DNA from: an uncultured bacterium
GTDB lineage: Bacteria; Cyanobacteriota; Vampirovibrionia; Gastranaerophilales; Gastranaerophilaceae
Length of the DNA stretch: 64,000 nt
Direction: 5' to 3'
Assembly (NCBI GenBank): GCA_949283255.1
Contig: CASDRS010000012.1
Location: forward strand, 1 to 64,000
The translations under genes were made by a program, and so were the position numbers. The notes below the pieces were generated by a model that was not told the origin of the DNA, searched no databases, and worked only from the letters and a program-made list of their open reading frames with translations. This document shows, one piece after another, positions 23,865-32,845 of this stretch (its first letter is position 1; each line of letters begins with the position of its first letter).

Positions 23865-24623
23865 ATGATTAAACCTACTTGTCCTAAAGATAGAATTATT
23901 TTGGCACTTGATGTTGAAACTTTAGAGGAAGTCGAAAATTTAGTAAATGAATTGAAAGATTATGTCGGATATTTCAAAATAGGTTTGCCGTTGATTGTGA
24001 ACTATGGTTTTGAGGCTGTTCGATTGATTGAAAGATTGGGCGGTAAATGTTATTATGACAGCAAGTTTCATGACATCCCGAACACTGTACAAAAAGCTTG
24101 TATCAGTCTTGTAAAAAACAATGTACATTTTTTTAATATTCATATACAAGGCGGGTCGAAAATGGTAGCAGGCAGTGTAAAAGCCGCTAAGGCTGCCGCC
24201 AAGCGTATGGGCAAGGAACCACCTGTAATTTTGGGTGTGACATTGCTTTCTAGTTTTGGACAGCGTACTCTTACTACTGAGCTTTGTGTAGATAAAAATA
24301 TTGAAGATTATGTTTTACAGCTAGCAAAAGTTGCTTATGAAAATGGTCTAAACGGTGTTGTTGCAAGTGCTGAAGAAGCCAGACGCATCAGAAAAGAAAT
24401 TCCTGATAAAGATTTTATTATAGTTTGTCCAGCAACACGTCCAACTTGGTCATCAGTAAATGATCAAGTTCGTGTCGATACTCCTTACAGTGCCATTATG
24501 GCAGGAGTAGATTATTTAGTTGTCGGCAGACCTATTACAACTGCTGAAGATAGAGTTGTTGCCGCTAAATTAATTATCGATGAAATTACTAATGCTTTGG
24601 AAGGTAATGAAGCTTTAGTTTAG
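23865..24623 (+). CDS. pyrF: Orotidine 5'-phosphate decarboxylase
   Basis: PyrF makes UMP from OMP, the last step of de novo pyrimidine synthesis. The sequence has IILALDVETLEE, YFKIGLPL, the catalytic Lys/Asp array YYDSKFHDIPNTV, and near the end YLVVGRPIT, the phosphate-binding loop. The start at ATG 23865 is favoured because GGAG at 23855-23858 is six bases upstream; an ATG at 23853 overlaps that site. It stands alone, and its stop overlaps convergent hydF by four bases. Confidence 0.95.
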   Translation: MIKPTCPKDRIILALDVETLEEVENLVNELKDYVGYFKIGLPLIVNYGFEAVRLIERLGGKCYYDSKFHDIPNTVQKACISLVKNNVHFFNIHIQGGSKMVAGSVKAAKAAAKRMGKEPPVILGVTLLSSFGQRTLTTELCVDKNIEDYVLQLAKVAYENGLNGVVASAEEARRIRKEIPDKDFIIVCPATRPTWSSVNDQVRVDTPYSAIMAGVDYLVVGRPITTAEDRVVAAKLIIDEITNALEGNEALV

Positions 24624-25828
24624 ATTTTGTTTTGAAGATTAAAAATCTCTAATGCTCTTGGTAAAATTCCAAGGCAATATGATATTGTAATTCCATAGTT
24701 GGTAATAGGTACGCCTGCATTGTTTGCTATTAGTATTCTTGATAGAATTTCTCGTCTGTTTGTCATGCAAGCTCCGCAGTGAATAATCAGTTTGTATCCT
24801 TTTATATCTGGAAAATCGTGTCCGGCATAGTTGTCTATAACAAGATTTTTCCCTGTTTTGTTTTTTAAAAATCTAGGGATTTTTACACGCCCGATATCAT
24901 CTTCAATTGCGTGGTGAGTACAACTTTCAAGGATAAGAACTTTATCTCCGTCTTCTAGTGTGTCAATAGCTTTTGCACCTTTTACAAATGCTTCAAGATC
25001 ACCTTTTAATCTTGCAAAAAGTATTGAGTATGATGTGAGTTTTATATTTTCAGGAACAATTTCATTAACCTCTTTGAATGCTTGTGAATCAGTTATAACA
25101 AGAGCCGGAGGTTCTTTGAGATTATCTATAGCCTGTTTTAATTCTGTTTCCTTAACTACGTAGCTGAGGCAATCACTGTCTAGCATGTCTCTGATGGTTT
25201 GTACTTGCGGGAGAATAATTCTGCCTTTAGGCGCTTCCTTATCTATAGGTATAACTTGAATTACAGTGCTTTTTGGCGGAACAAGGTCTCCTGCAATTTT
25301 GGGTGAATTGATAAAATCTTCAGGCAACAGTTTTACTATTTCAGCCTTAAATCTGAATGTGATTTCTTTATCTGTCATAGCTGATGTTTTTAGAACGTGT
25401 GGAGTTATTGTATAAATTTCATCAAGCTTCTTCTCATCAATTTCTTGGATGTCGGTTTTGTTTACAATAACAATATAAGGAATTTTCAATTCATCAAACT
25501 TTTGCATCAAGTTTTTTTCATACTCGTCTATTCCTTTATAATCACAAACGATTACGGCGACATCTGTACGGTTAATAATTTTCATTGTTTTTTCGATACG
25601 CTTGTCGCTTAGAGATGTAGTATCATCAATACCTGCGGTATCAAGAAATCTTACAGGCCCTATCGGCAAAAGCTCCATTGACTTTTCAACAACGTCAGTT
25701 GTTGTGCCTGCAATTTCTGAAACAATTGAAATGTCCTGATTTGTTATTTTGTTAAGAATGGAAGATTTCCCAACGTTAGTTTTTCCAAAAATACCAATAT
25801 GCAATCGTTGTGATTTTAATGTAGACAT
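24620..25828 (-). CDS. hydF: [FeFe]-hydrogenase H-cluster maturation GTPase HydF
   Basis: HydF is the scaffold that carries the two-iron precursor and loads it into the hydrogenase. The N-terminal GTPase has GIFGKTNVGKSS, a GTT switch, DTAGID and NKTD. The C-terminus has the [4Fe-4S] ligand pattern CTHHAIED ... IIHCGACM. At 402 residues it is normal. HydE and HydG are not in this window, and the hydrogenases it serves lie 16 kb away. It begins 23 bases after the rpsO terminator, so it may be expressed by read-through. AGGGAGAG precedes the ATG. Confidence 0.95.
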   Translation of the reverse strand: MSTLKSQRLHIGIFGKTNVGKSSILNKITNQDISIVSEIAGTTTDVVEKSMELLPIGPVRFLDTAGIDDTTSLSDKRIEKTMKIINRTDVAVIVCDYKGIDEYEKNLMQKFDELKIPYIVIVNKTDIQEIDEKKLDEIYTITPHVLKTSAMTDKEITFRFKAEIVKLLPEDFINSPKIAGDLVPPKSTVIQVIPIDKEAPKGRIILPQVQTIRDMLDSDCLSYVVKETELKQAIDNLKEPPALVITDSQAFKEVNEIVPENIKLTSYSILFARLKGDLEAFVKGAKAIDTLEDGDKVLILESCTHHAIEDDIGRVKIPRFLKNKTGKNLVIDNYAGHDFPDIKGYKLIIHCGACMTNRREILSRILIANNAGVPITNYGITISYCLGILPRALEIFNLQNKI

Positions 25829-25850
25829 ATAAATTTAATTCTCTCCCTTT

Positions 25851-25885
25851 TTAAAAAAGAACGGCACCCTCAAAGGGTGCCGTTC
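25851..25885 (-). terminator. Terminator of rpsO
   Basis: GAACGGCACCCT (25859-25870) and AGGGTGCCGTTC (25874-25885) form a perfect 12-bp stem with a CAA/TTG loop; on the minus strand it is followed by six Ts. Confidence 0.93.
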
Positions 25886-25896
25886 ACTTTGAAAAA

Positions 25897-26166
25897 TTAA
25901 CCTCTGATACCAAGTTTTTTGATTAGTTCTCTGTATCCTTCAAGATTTCTGCTCTTAAGGTAAGATAACAATCTCTTTCTTTTACCTACCATCATCAAAA
26001 GACCTCTCTTTGTAGCGAAATCTTTTTGATTAGATTTTAAGTGTTCTGTTAATTCGCTGATTTTCTTTGTGTACATAGCGATTTGAACTTCAGCAGAACC
26101 GGTATCTTTTTCATTGGCACCAAATTCTTTAACAATGTCTTGTTTGTTTTTCAAGTTAATTGACAT
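25897..26166 (-). CDS. rpsO: 30S ribosomal protein S15
   Basis: S15 binds the central domain of 16S rRNA. The 89-residue product has the family pattern [46 protein letters not shown] and [12 protein letters not shown]. The start at ATG 26166 follows AAGGAAAAATTATT. A leader of about 50 bases could host the usual autoregulation, but no structure is certain. Confidence 0.97.
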   Translation of the reverse strand: MSINLKNKQDIVKEFGANEKDTGSAEVQIAMYTKKISELTEHLKSNQKDFATKRGLLMMVGKRKRLLSYLKSRNLEGYRELIKKLGIRG

Positions 26167-26225
26167 AATAATTTTTCCTTTTATTTCGTATGAGTACAAA
26201 TTGGGCGTAAGCACTCTACACGTTG

Positions 26226-26254
26226 ATGATAATATGATAAAAGAAAAAAATCAA
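26226..26254 (-). promoter_or_regulatory. rpsO promoter
   Basis: Minus-strand TTGATT (26249-26254), 17-base spacer and TATCAT (26226-26231). A second TATCAT at 26234-26239 makes the exact -10 uncertain. Confidence 0.5.
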
Positions 26255-26283
26255 TACATGAAAAGCTTATGTGTAAACAAAAC

Positions 26284-26805
26284 TTAAGATAGGTTAATGC
26301 TTGCGTCAGCAATCATACCTGACTGAAATGCTCTTAATGAAGCTTTTGAATCAGATACCATGTGTTCACCTGCAAGTTCACGCGCTAATGTTGCATTTGA
26401 GGTTCCTTTCATAAGGTCTCTTAACTTGTTTTGTGCATTTGCGATGTTACTTTCAAGCAGTGAACTGGTGTTTCCTGCGGCATATTCGTTTTGTAATTTT
26501 TCTAATTCGGATTCAGCAGCTTCCTGTGCGGCAACTGCTTCTTGCTCAGCTTTGCGTGCCAATTCGTATGTTTTTTCGCTTACTTCTTTCTTCTTGTCAG
26601 CTTCTTTGGATCTTGCCCATATACTGTCTCGAATACTAAGCGGTACTGATTTGAAATCCGATGATTTTGCAAACGAAAATAAAGCGGTTGACTTCATCGC
26701 TTTTACGTATGAGGTGAGATATTTTTGATAATCTCCGCCGTATTGCGCTTTGAGTTCCGGATTTTTTTCAAATTGTGAAAGTGTTACAAATTGTACTTCA
26801 GCCAT
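26284..26805 (-). CDS. Hypothetical coiled-coil protein, 173 residues
   Basis: I do not recognise the family. There is no signal peptide or membrane helix. Residues about 70-130 are a strongly charged, Ala/Glu/Lys-rich coiled coil; the flanks are mixed, beginning MAEVQFVTLSQFEKNPELKA. AAGGGCTTGCT precedes the ATG. It lies between ompH-like and rpsO genes on the same strand with gaps over 100 bases, so it is probably transcribed alone. Confidence 0.7.
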   Translation of the reverse strand: MAEVQFVTLSQFEKNPELKAQYGGDYQKYLTSYVKAMKSTALFSFAKSSDFKSVPLSIRDSIWARSKEADKKKEVSEKTYELARKAEQEAVAAQEAAESELEKLQNEYAAGNTSSLLESNIANAQNKLRDLMKGTSNATLARELAGEHMVSDSKASLRAFQSGMIADASINLS

Positions 26806-26914
26806 AGCAAGCCCTTTTAACTTATACTCTGTATATATAAAGTATTTCGCTTCTAGTAAATTGCGCTTTTTAAAACGAAATATTAAGTTTTGTTACGACT
26901 GATTATAACCTGTT

Positions 26915-27376
26915 TTACTTGATATCTTTGGCTATTATGTCAGTGATGTCATCTCCTCCATAGAAAACTATTGTTTTAGGAAGCACGAGATCGTAATTCA
27001 TACTTTTGGCTTTTTCAACTACAGTATTTCTGATTTCAGAGTCGATTTGTGTAAGCTTTTTATTATATTCGGTGTCAAGATTAAGTTTTTGTTGGTTGAT
27101 TTCATTTCTGTATTTTTCTTCTAATTGAGCAATTTTGTTAGGATCCGTCTCTTTTGAAATTTCACTTCTGGCTTTTTCAATTGTAGCCTGCATTGCCTTA
27201 ATCTTATTTTCTTGTTCGGCCTTAAGAGATTTGACGGCAGATGAATTTGCAACGATTTTTGTTGCATCAACTACAGCAACTTTCGGAGCTGTGTCTGAAA
27301 TTGCTATGTTGTTTACCGAATACCCAAGGCCAAATGCCAGCGCAACTATTACTGCAATGTGAAATTTTTTGTACAT
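26915..27376 (-). CDS. OmpH/Skp-family periplasmic chaperone
   Basis: A signal-type N-terminus (hydrophobic residues about 7-22) is followed by VAVVDATKIVANSSAVKSL, a pattern typical of OmpH/Skp, then a long Lys/Glu/Gln coiled coil and a short C-terminal strand region (LVLPKTIVFYGG). Skp trimers hold unfolded outer-membrane proteins in the periplasm, which fits the LptD-like barrel in this window. The size (153) is typical. It is usually found near bamA or lpxD, but here it is isolated. GAGAGGGG precedes the start. Confidence 0.88.
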   Translation of the reverse strand: MYKKFHIAVIVALAFGLGYSVNNIAISDTAPKVAVVDATKIVANSSAVKSLKAEQENKIKAMQATIEKARSEISKETDPNKIAQLEEKYRNEINQQKLNLDTEYNKKLTQIDSEIRNTVVEKAKSMNYDLVLPKTIVFYGGDDITDIIAKDIK

Positions 27377-27513
27377 AATTAAACCCCTCTCTTTCCGTGT
27401 TTCAAAGCTATTTTTTATCGCAAAACCGTATTAGACAATTACCATGTTGGGGAGATTATTTGCATATTTACATTGTTTGTAATACTATTAAAGTGAACGT
27501 AAAAGGAGAAATT

Positions 27514-27762
27514 ATGGCACAACAATTTAATCCGCAAAACATCAAAAAAAGAACTTCAGTTTTAGTTTTTATTAAGGGCACAACAGCGCCTTTAGTTTTG
27601 TATGTTGAAAACCCTCAAGAACTTTATACTGAATTGACTCAACTAATGAAAACAACAAGTAATGTACTTGTTGAAAAAGAAACACAAGGACCTTTGAAAA
27701 AGGTTTGTTTTGCGGCAAATCAAATTGCAGCTATAGCTATGCAGGAAGAACAATACGTATAA
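27514..27762 (+). CDS. Hypothetical protein, 82 residues, first gene of the yceD-rpmF-fab run
   Basis: I do not recognise the family. The start at ATG 27514 is supported by AAAGGAG; the frame upstream is open but unsupported. The product begins MAQQFNPQNIKKRTSVLVFIKG and has two or three beta-strand-like segments, no signal and no membrane helix. It ends ten bases before yceD, so it is probably part of that operon. Confidence 0.75.
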   Translation: MAQQFNPQNIKKRTSVLVFIKGTTAPLVLYVENPQELYTELTQLMKTTSNVLVEKETQGPLKKVCFAANQIAAIAMQEEQYV

Positions 27763-27772
27763 AGTCAGCAAA

Positions 27773-28264
27773 ATGTCGAACATTGTAACTATAGAAGAAA
27801 TAGAAAATTCGGATGAAAAGACCGTATATTATGATTTTAGCCAAAATATCGAAGGAATAGATTCCGTCGGTCCTATAAGTGCGGAGCTTACCCTAAAATC
27901 ACTTGGCGATTTTATAGAAGTGAGCGGAAATGTTAAGGGAATTTTAAAATTAACATGTGATTTATGCTTAAAGGAATTTGAATATAATCTGGATTTCGAT
28001 TTGGATGAAATATTCGCAAAACACGCATTATTAGATAATTACGGACAAGAAACCGAAATAAAAGACGGGCAATTTATAACAGATTTGAACGGTGAAGATA
28101 AAATTGATATTTATGACTTATTGTATCAATCTGTAATATTAAATTTACCAAATAAAAAAGTTTGTGGTATAAATTGTAGTGGAGATAATTTTTCGAAAGA
28201 AGAAGAATTATCCGATCCGAGGATGGATGTATTTAAAAACATTCAAATACAACCGAAAGATTAA
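27773..28264 (+). CDS. yceD: YceD/DUF177 family protein
   Basis: YceD proteins precede rpmF in most bacteria and are linked to 23S rRNA maturation. The sequence has ILKLTCDLCLKEFEY (the first CxxC), a Leu/Pro stretch LNLPNKKVCGINCSGD with the second Cys pair, and a closing DPRMDVFKNI typical of the family. It starts at ATG 27773 with no strong ribosome site, so it may be coupled to the upstream small gene. Confidence 0.9.
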   Translation: MSNIVTIEEIENSDEKTVYYDFSQNIEGIDSVGPISAELTLKSLGDFIEVSGNVKGILKLTCDLCLKEFEYNLDFDLDEIFAKHALLDNYGQETEIKDGQFITDLNGEDKIDIYDLLYQSVILNLPNKKVCGINCSGDNFSKEEELSDPRMDVFKNIQIQPKD

Positions 28265-28295
28265 ATAGTAGTTAAAAATAAAAAGGAAAAGAAAA

Positions 28296-28628
28296 ATGGC
28301 AGTACCAAAGAAAAGAACAGGACATTCCGCTCAAGGACATAGAAGAAGTAACTGGAAGGCAACAACTCCGGAGACTACAAAATGCCCAAATTGCGGAGCA
28401 ACAGTTTTGACACACACAGTTTGCACAGAATGCGGAACTTATAAAGGAAAACCGGTAAGCTTGAAAGATAGAAAAGAAGAAGCTGTAAAAGAAGAAAAAC
28501 CGGCTAAAAAATCAACTAAAAAAGCTGCAAAAGCAGAAGAAAAAGTTGAAAAGGCAGAAGAAGTAAAAGCTGAAGAAAGCAAGACTGAAGAAGTTAAAGC
28601 TGAAACAGAAACAAAAGAAGAAAACTAA
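28296..28628 (+). CDS. rpmF: 50S ribosomal protein L32 with a long charged tail
   Basis: Residues 1-57 are a normal zinc-binding L32 (MAVPKKRTGHSAQGHRRSNW, then CPNCG and CTECG). Family members usually end near residue 60. Here about 53 more residues of Lys, Glu, Ala and Thr follow, to 110 in total. AAAGGAAAAGAAA precedes the start. It sits in the conserved yceD-rpmF-plsX order that ties ribosome and lipid synthesis together. Confidence 0.95.
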   Translation: MAVPKKRTGHSAQGHRRSNWKATTPETTKCPNCGATVLTHTVCTECGTYKGKPVSLKDRKEEAVKEEKPAKKSTKKAAKAEEKVEKAEEVKAEESKTEEVKAETETKEEN

Positions 28629-28702
28629 TTAAGATAAATGAGGTTGGAAGGAAACTTTCAACCTCAGTATCAAATTTATAAGAGACTTTGAGAGAGGGAA
28701 AC

Positions 28703-29758
28703 ATGACAAGAATAGCAGTAGATGCAATGGGTGGCGACCACGCTCCTCATGAGATAGTAGCAGGAGCTGTTTGGGCAGCACAAGAATATGGTGTTGCAAT
28801 TGAATTAGTTGGTAAGCAAGACAGAATAGAACAAGAGCTTGATAAGATTACCCACGAAGGTTTTTATTCTGATTGCGGTAAGGCAGGAAAGCAATACCGT
28901 ATAAAAATCGATACTAGCAAGCTTGATATTAAAATAACTCATGCTTCTGAAATTATCGAAATGGGCGAAGCTCCTGGACAAGCTATTCGTAAGAAGAAAA
29001 AGTCATCAATAGTTTTGGCTGTAGCTGCTGTAGCAGAAGGCAGTTCAGATGCAGTTGTTGCTGCAGGTTCAACCGGTGCGGCTATGGCATCAAGTTTGTT
29101 CGGTTTAGGCAGATTGCAAGGTATTGACAGACCTGCTATTGCTGTAACCTTGCCAACGATTAAACGTCCTATCGTAGTTATTGATGGTGGTGCTAACAGT
29201 AATTGTACTCCTGAAATGTTGATGCAGTTTGCTATCATGGGTGCAACTTTCTCTAAAAACGTTCTTGGCATTGAACATCCGAGAGTTGGTGTTTTGAATA
29301 TCGGTGAGGAAGCAGGTAAGGGTAATGAGCTTGCTCAGGCTACTTACAAATTGTTAGAAGAACATCAAGATAAGATTAATTTTGTTGGTAACATTGAAGG
29401 TAAAGAAATATTCTTGAGTGTTTGTGATGTTGTTGTTTGTGACGGATTTGTCGGCAACGTTGCATTGAAAGTTACTGAAGGTACTTCTTCAATGTTATTC
29501 AGAATGTTGAAACAAGAATTTAAGGTAGATTTGCTTGGTAAGATTATAGGTCTTCTTGCAAAACCGTTTATGAAAAGAATTTATACTAAAATAAATTATG
29601 AAGAATTTGGCGGTGCGTTACTTTTGGGCGTAAAGGGAATAACAGTAATTTCTCACGGTCGAAGCAAAGCTTATGCTATTAAAAATGCCGTAAGAGTTGC
29701 GAAGGACGCTGTTGAATCAGGTGTTAACGAAAAAATAGCAAGATTTCATGAGGAATAA
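28703..29758 (+). CDS. plsX: Phosphate acyltransferase PlsX
   Basis: PlsX converts acyl-ACP to acyl-phosphate for phospholipid synthesis. The N-terminus reads MTRIAVDAMGGDHAPHEIV, followed by HASEIIEMGE, KKKSSIVLA, AGSTGAAMASSLF and VGVLNIGEEAGKGNE. The ATG at 28703 follows GAGAGGG; an in-frame TTG at 28688 would include that site. The length (351) is typical. It is followed after three bases by fabH. Confidence 0.96.
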   Translation: MTRIAVDAMGGDHAPHEIVAGAVWAAQEYGVAIELVGKQDRIEQELDKITHEGFYSDCGKAGKQYRIKIDTSKLDIKITHASEIIEMGEAPGQAIRKKKKSSIVLAVAAVAEGSSDAVVAAGSTGAAMASSLFGLGRLQGIDRPAIAVTLPTIKRPIVVIDGGANSNCTPEMLMQFAIMGATFSKNVLGIEHPRVGVLNIGEEAGKGNELAQATYKLLEEHQDKINFVGNIEGKEIFLSVCDVVVCDGFVGNVALKVTEGTSSMLFRMLKQEFKVDLLGKIIGLLAKPFMKRIYTKINYEEFGGALLLGVKGITVISHGRSKAYAIKNAVRVAKDAVESGVNEKIARFHEE

Positions 29759-29761
29759 ATA

Positions 29762-30772
29762 ATGACAGATAAATTAATACCAGTTAAAATTGCGGGAGTT
29801 GGATACAGTTTACCCGAAACAGTTATCACAAACGATGATTTGACAAAATTATATGAAACTTCCGACGAGTGGATTTACACAAGAACCGGAATCAAAGAAA
29901 GAAGAGTTGTTTCTGGTGAACAAAATGCTATTGATTTAGGTTTTGAGGCAGCTCAGAGAGCTTTGGAAAAAGCTAAGATGAATCCTGATGATATTGATTT
30001 AATTTTGGCGGCTTCTTCTGCTCCACCTGATTTGTATCCTGCAATTGCCTGCCACATCCACCAAAGGTTGGGTATATCTAAGCAAATTCCTGCTTTTGAT
30101 ATTACTGCTGCTTGTTCAGGTTTGATTTACGGTATGAGTATTGCAAAGGCTTATATCGCATCAGGCATGTACAAAAATATATTAATTGTTGCGACAGATA
30201 ACAATTCACGTCTTGTAGATTGGACTGACAGAAGTACTTCAATCTTGTTCGGTGACGGTGCTGGGGCTATGGTTATGACTCCGGCTGAAGACGGTGTTGA
30301 TGATATTATTGCGATAGATATTAAAGCTGACGGTAATTACGGTAATTTGATTGAGCTTTCATTTGACGGTAAAAATTGTCCGCTTGTTGAGCAATATCAA
30401 GAAAAGCCTAAGGGCATAAGAATGAACGGCCGCGGTGTTTATACATTCGTTGCTAAAATTTTGCCTCACTATGTAGAAAATCTTATATTAAATGCAGGCA
30501 TGAAGGCTGATGATATTGATTATTTAATTCCGCATCAGGCTAATATCAGAATTATTCAAGCTGTTCAGGAAAGATTGGGTTATCCTGATGAAAAGGTTGT
30601 TACAAATATTAAGTATTACGGTAATACTTCAGCAGCATCTATTCCTATCGCTTTGGCTGAAAGTGTAGAGAAGGGTAATTTGAAACTTGGAACTACAGCT
30701 GTGCTTTGCGGATTTGGCGCTGGCATGACTTGGGGCGGAGCTATTGTAAGGCTTAGAGAAGGTATTTGCTAG
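29762..30772 (+). CDS. fabH: Beta-ketoacyl-ACP synthase III
   Basis: FabH condenses acetyl-CoA with malonyl-ACP to start fatty-acid synthesis. The catalytic triad is visible: Cys in DITAACSGLIYG, His in LIPHQANIRI and Asn in YYGNTSAASIPIA. TGIKERR near residue 40 and LFGDGAGAMV are also typical. GAGGAATAAATA precedes the ATG. It is the last gene before a terminator, so fabD starts a separate transcript. Confidence 0.97.
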   Translation: MTDKLIPVKIAGVGYSLPETVITNDDLTKLYETSDEWIYTRTGIKERRVVSGEQNAIDLGFEAAQRALEKAKMNPDDIDLILAASSAPPDLYPAIACHIHQRLGISKQIPAFDITAACSGLIYGMSIAKAYIASGMYKNILIVATDNNSRLVDWTDRSTSILFGDGAGAMVMTPAEDGVDDIIAIDIKADGNYGNLIELSFDGKNCPLVEQYQEKPKGIRMNGRGVYTFVAKILPHYVENLILNAGMKADDIDYLIPHQANIRIIQAVQERLGYPDEKVVTNIKYYGNTSAASIPIALAESVEKGNLKLGTTAVLCGFGAGMTWGGAIVRLREGIC

Positions 30773-30814
30773 TCTTGGCAAGTTTCGTTTCAAGTTTATG
30801 AATTATAAATTTTA

Positions 30815-30848
30815 AAATAAGGTACTTTTTATGAGTACCTTATTTTTT
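30815..30848 (+). terminator. Terminator after fabH
   Basis: AAATAAGGTAC and GTACCTTATTT form the stem, followed by a T run. It separates the plsX-fabH unit from fabD. Confidence 0.85.
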
Positions 30849-30885
30849 AATATGACATAATTTTTGCTTAAGTTTATTATTATAG

Positions 30886-30913
30886 TTTACTTTTCATGTG
30901 TTTATAGTATAAT
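30886..30913 (+). promoter_or_regulatory. fabD promoter
   Basis: TTTACT (30886-30891), a 16-base spacer and a perfect TATAAT (30908-30913) precede fabD by about 67 bases. Confidence 0.6.
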
Positions 30914-30980
30914 AACTGTAGGGTTATTAAGATTTAGCAGGTTAGTAAGACTTGCCTGTTACGTATGAGAGGGATAATAT

Positions 30981-31928
30981 ATGACAAAAAAAATTGCGTT
31001 TTTATTTCCTGGTCAAGGGGCTCAGTCCGTTGGTATGGGAAAAGATTTGTATGATACTTACGGTATTGCAAAAAACGTTTATGATACGGCTGACAAAATT
31101 TTAGGTAAAAGCATTACAACTTTATGTTTTGAAGGTCCTGAAGAGGATTTGAAACAAACAGTTAATACACAGCCTTGTATTGTAACTACGTCTATTGCTG
31201 CGTTAGAATCGTTTAAGTCAGAATTAAATATTTCTCCTGATTATACGGCAGGTCATAGTTTGGGCGAATATTGTGCAATGTATGCTTCAGGCGTAATGTC
31301 TTTGGAAACAACATTAAGAGCAATCCAAAAGAGAGCTGATTTGATGGGGCAGACAAAGGGTGGTGCAATGTCTGCTATATTGAATGCTCCTGAAGGTTCT
31401 GTAGAAGAAGCTATCAACGAAGCATCTTCTGTAGGATATGTAGACGTTGCAAATTACAATTCCCCTGTACAGGTTGTAATCACTGGCGATGAGGCTGCTG
31501 TTGCAAAAGCAGGCGAAATTTTACTTGCAAAAGGTGCAAGAAGAGTTGTTCCTCTTGCTGTATCAGGTGCTTTCCATTCAAAATTTATGGAAAATGCCGG
31601 CAAAGAATTTGAAGGTTTTGTAAAGGATCTTGAGCTTAACAATGCAATAGTTCCTGTTATAACAAACGTCGATGCTTCAGCTACTTCAGAAGCTTCAGAA
31701 TTTAAAAAGAAAATGCCAAGACAAATATATTCTTCAGTTCATTGGACTCAGACTATCCAAAAAATGAGAGAAGAGGGTGTTGAAATCTTTATTGAAATCG
31801 GACCTGGTAAAGTTCTTGCAGGATTGAATAAGAAAATTGCTCCGGAAGCAAAGGTATTTAACGTATTCGATAAGGCAAGTTTGGAAAGTACGATAAGTGC
31901 TTTGAAGGAAGAGTTGGCATTAGTATAG
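30981..31928 (+). CDS. fabD: Malonyl-CoA:ACP transacylase
   Basis: FabD loads malonate onto ACP. It has FLFPGQGAQSVGMG, the nucleophile motif GHSLGEYCAMYASG, QKRADLMG, and the His in VSGAFHSKFM. The length (315) is normal. GAGAGGGATAATAT precedes the start. It begins the fabD-fabG-acpP-fabF order. Confidence 0.97.
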   Translation: MTKKIAFLFPGQGAQSVGMGKDLYDTYGIAKNVYDTADKILGKSITTLCFEGPEEDLKQTVNTQPCIVTTSIAALESFKSELNISPDYTAGHSLGEYCAMYASGVMSLETTLRAIQKRADLMGQTKGGAMSAILNAPEGSVEEAINEASSVGYVDVANYNSPVQVVITGDEAAVAKAGEILLAKGARRVVPLAVSGAFHSKFMENAGKEFEGFVKDLELNNAIVPVITNVDASATSEASEFKKKMPRQIYSSVHWTQTIQKMREEGVEIFIEIGPGKVLAGLNKKIAPEAKVFNVFDKASLESTISALKEELALV

Positions 31929-31990
31929 TTTAGAATAAATGTAAGTTGGGCTTATCTGTCCGACAAAGAAAATAATAAGGAGAAAGATTA

Positions 31991-32722
31991 ATGACAGAAA
32001 GAAAAATTGCTTTAATTACAGGCGGTTCACGCGGTATAGGTTTGGCTTGCGCTTTGGAACTAGCAAAGGCAGGCTGCGACATTATTATCAACGATATTTG
32101 TGATGCAGAAAAAGCTCAACCTGCATTGGACGAAATTAAAGCTTGCGGTGTAAACGCTTATTTTTACAGCTTTGATGTTTCAAACGATGCTGCAGTTCAA
32201 GAAAATGTAGATAAAATGATTGCTGATCATGGTAAAATCGACATTTTGTTAAACAACGCAGGTATAACAAAAGACGGTTTGTTTATCAGAATGGATATGG
32301 AACAATGGGAACGTGTTATTAAGATTAACTTGACAAGTGCTTATTGTGTAACTCACGCTGTAATCAAATACATGATGAAGGCTCGTCAAGGTTCTATTAT
32401 TAATATGTCAAGTATCGTTGGTCGTCATGGTAACGCTGGTCAAGCTAACTATTCAGCTTCAAAAGCAGGTTTAATCGGTTTGACTCAAACTTTGGCAAAA
32501 GAATTCGGTTCAAGAAATATCAGGGTAAATGCTGTATGTCCTGGATTTATTCAAACAGCTATGACTCAAGATCTTGCTAATATCGATGAATATCTAAAGG
32601 CTATCCCTATGAAGAGACTTGGTACTCCTGAAGATATCGCTAAAGTTGTTAAATTCTTGGCTTTGGATACTGACTACGTCACAGGTCAGGCTATCGAAGT
32701 TGCAGGCGGTTTGATGATATAA
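31991..32722 (+). CDS. fabG: 3-oxoacyl-ACP reductase
   Basis: FabG is an NADPH-dependent short-chain dehydrogenase that reduces the beta-keto group. It has ITGGSRGIGLA, LLNNAGIT, the catalytic Ser in INMSSIVGRHGN, and the YSASK catalytic pair, ending in a GGLMI tail typical of FabG. AAGGAGAAAGATTA precedes the ATG. A separate acpP promoter lies just downstream. Confidence 0.95.
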   Translation: MTERKIALITGGSRGIGLACALELAKAGCDIIINDICDAEKAQPALDEIKACGVNAYFYSFDVSNDAAVQENVDKMIADHGKIDILLNNAGITKDGLFIRMDMEQWERVIKINLTSAYCVTHAVIKYMMKARQGSIINMSSIVGRHGNAGQANYSASKAGLIGLTQTLAKEFGSRNIRVNAVCPGFIQTAMTQDLANIDEYLKAIPMKRLGTPEDIAKVVKFLALDTDYVTGQAIEVAGGLMI

Positions 32723-32768
32723 TCTAAGTAAAGATTTTTAACAAAACGCGTCTGTTTTTGTAAATATC

Positions 32769-32797
32769 TTGCAAAATAATTTTGTGCTAGATATAAT
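32769..32797 (+). promoter_or_regulatory. acpP promoter
   Basis: TTGCAA (32769-32774), a 17-base spacer and a perfect TATAAT (32792-32797) lie between fabG and acpP, so acyl carrier protein can be made independently of the rest of the operon. Confidence 0.75.
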
Positions 32798-32845
32798 AAG
32801 ATTGAAGTAAATTCGTAATACAATTAAATTAATGAGGAAAAGAAG

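Noticed and set aside
26360-26728. Plus-strand frame of 122 codons over the coiled-coil gene
   Set aside because: It is the antisense of Ala/Glu codons (Ser/Cys/Ala-rich product); the minus-strand gene has the ribosome site.
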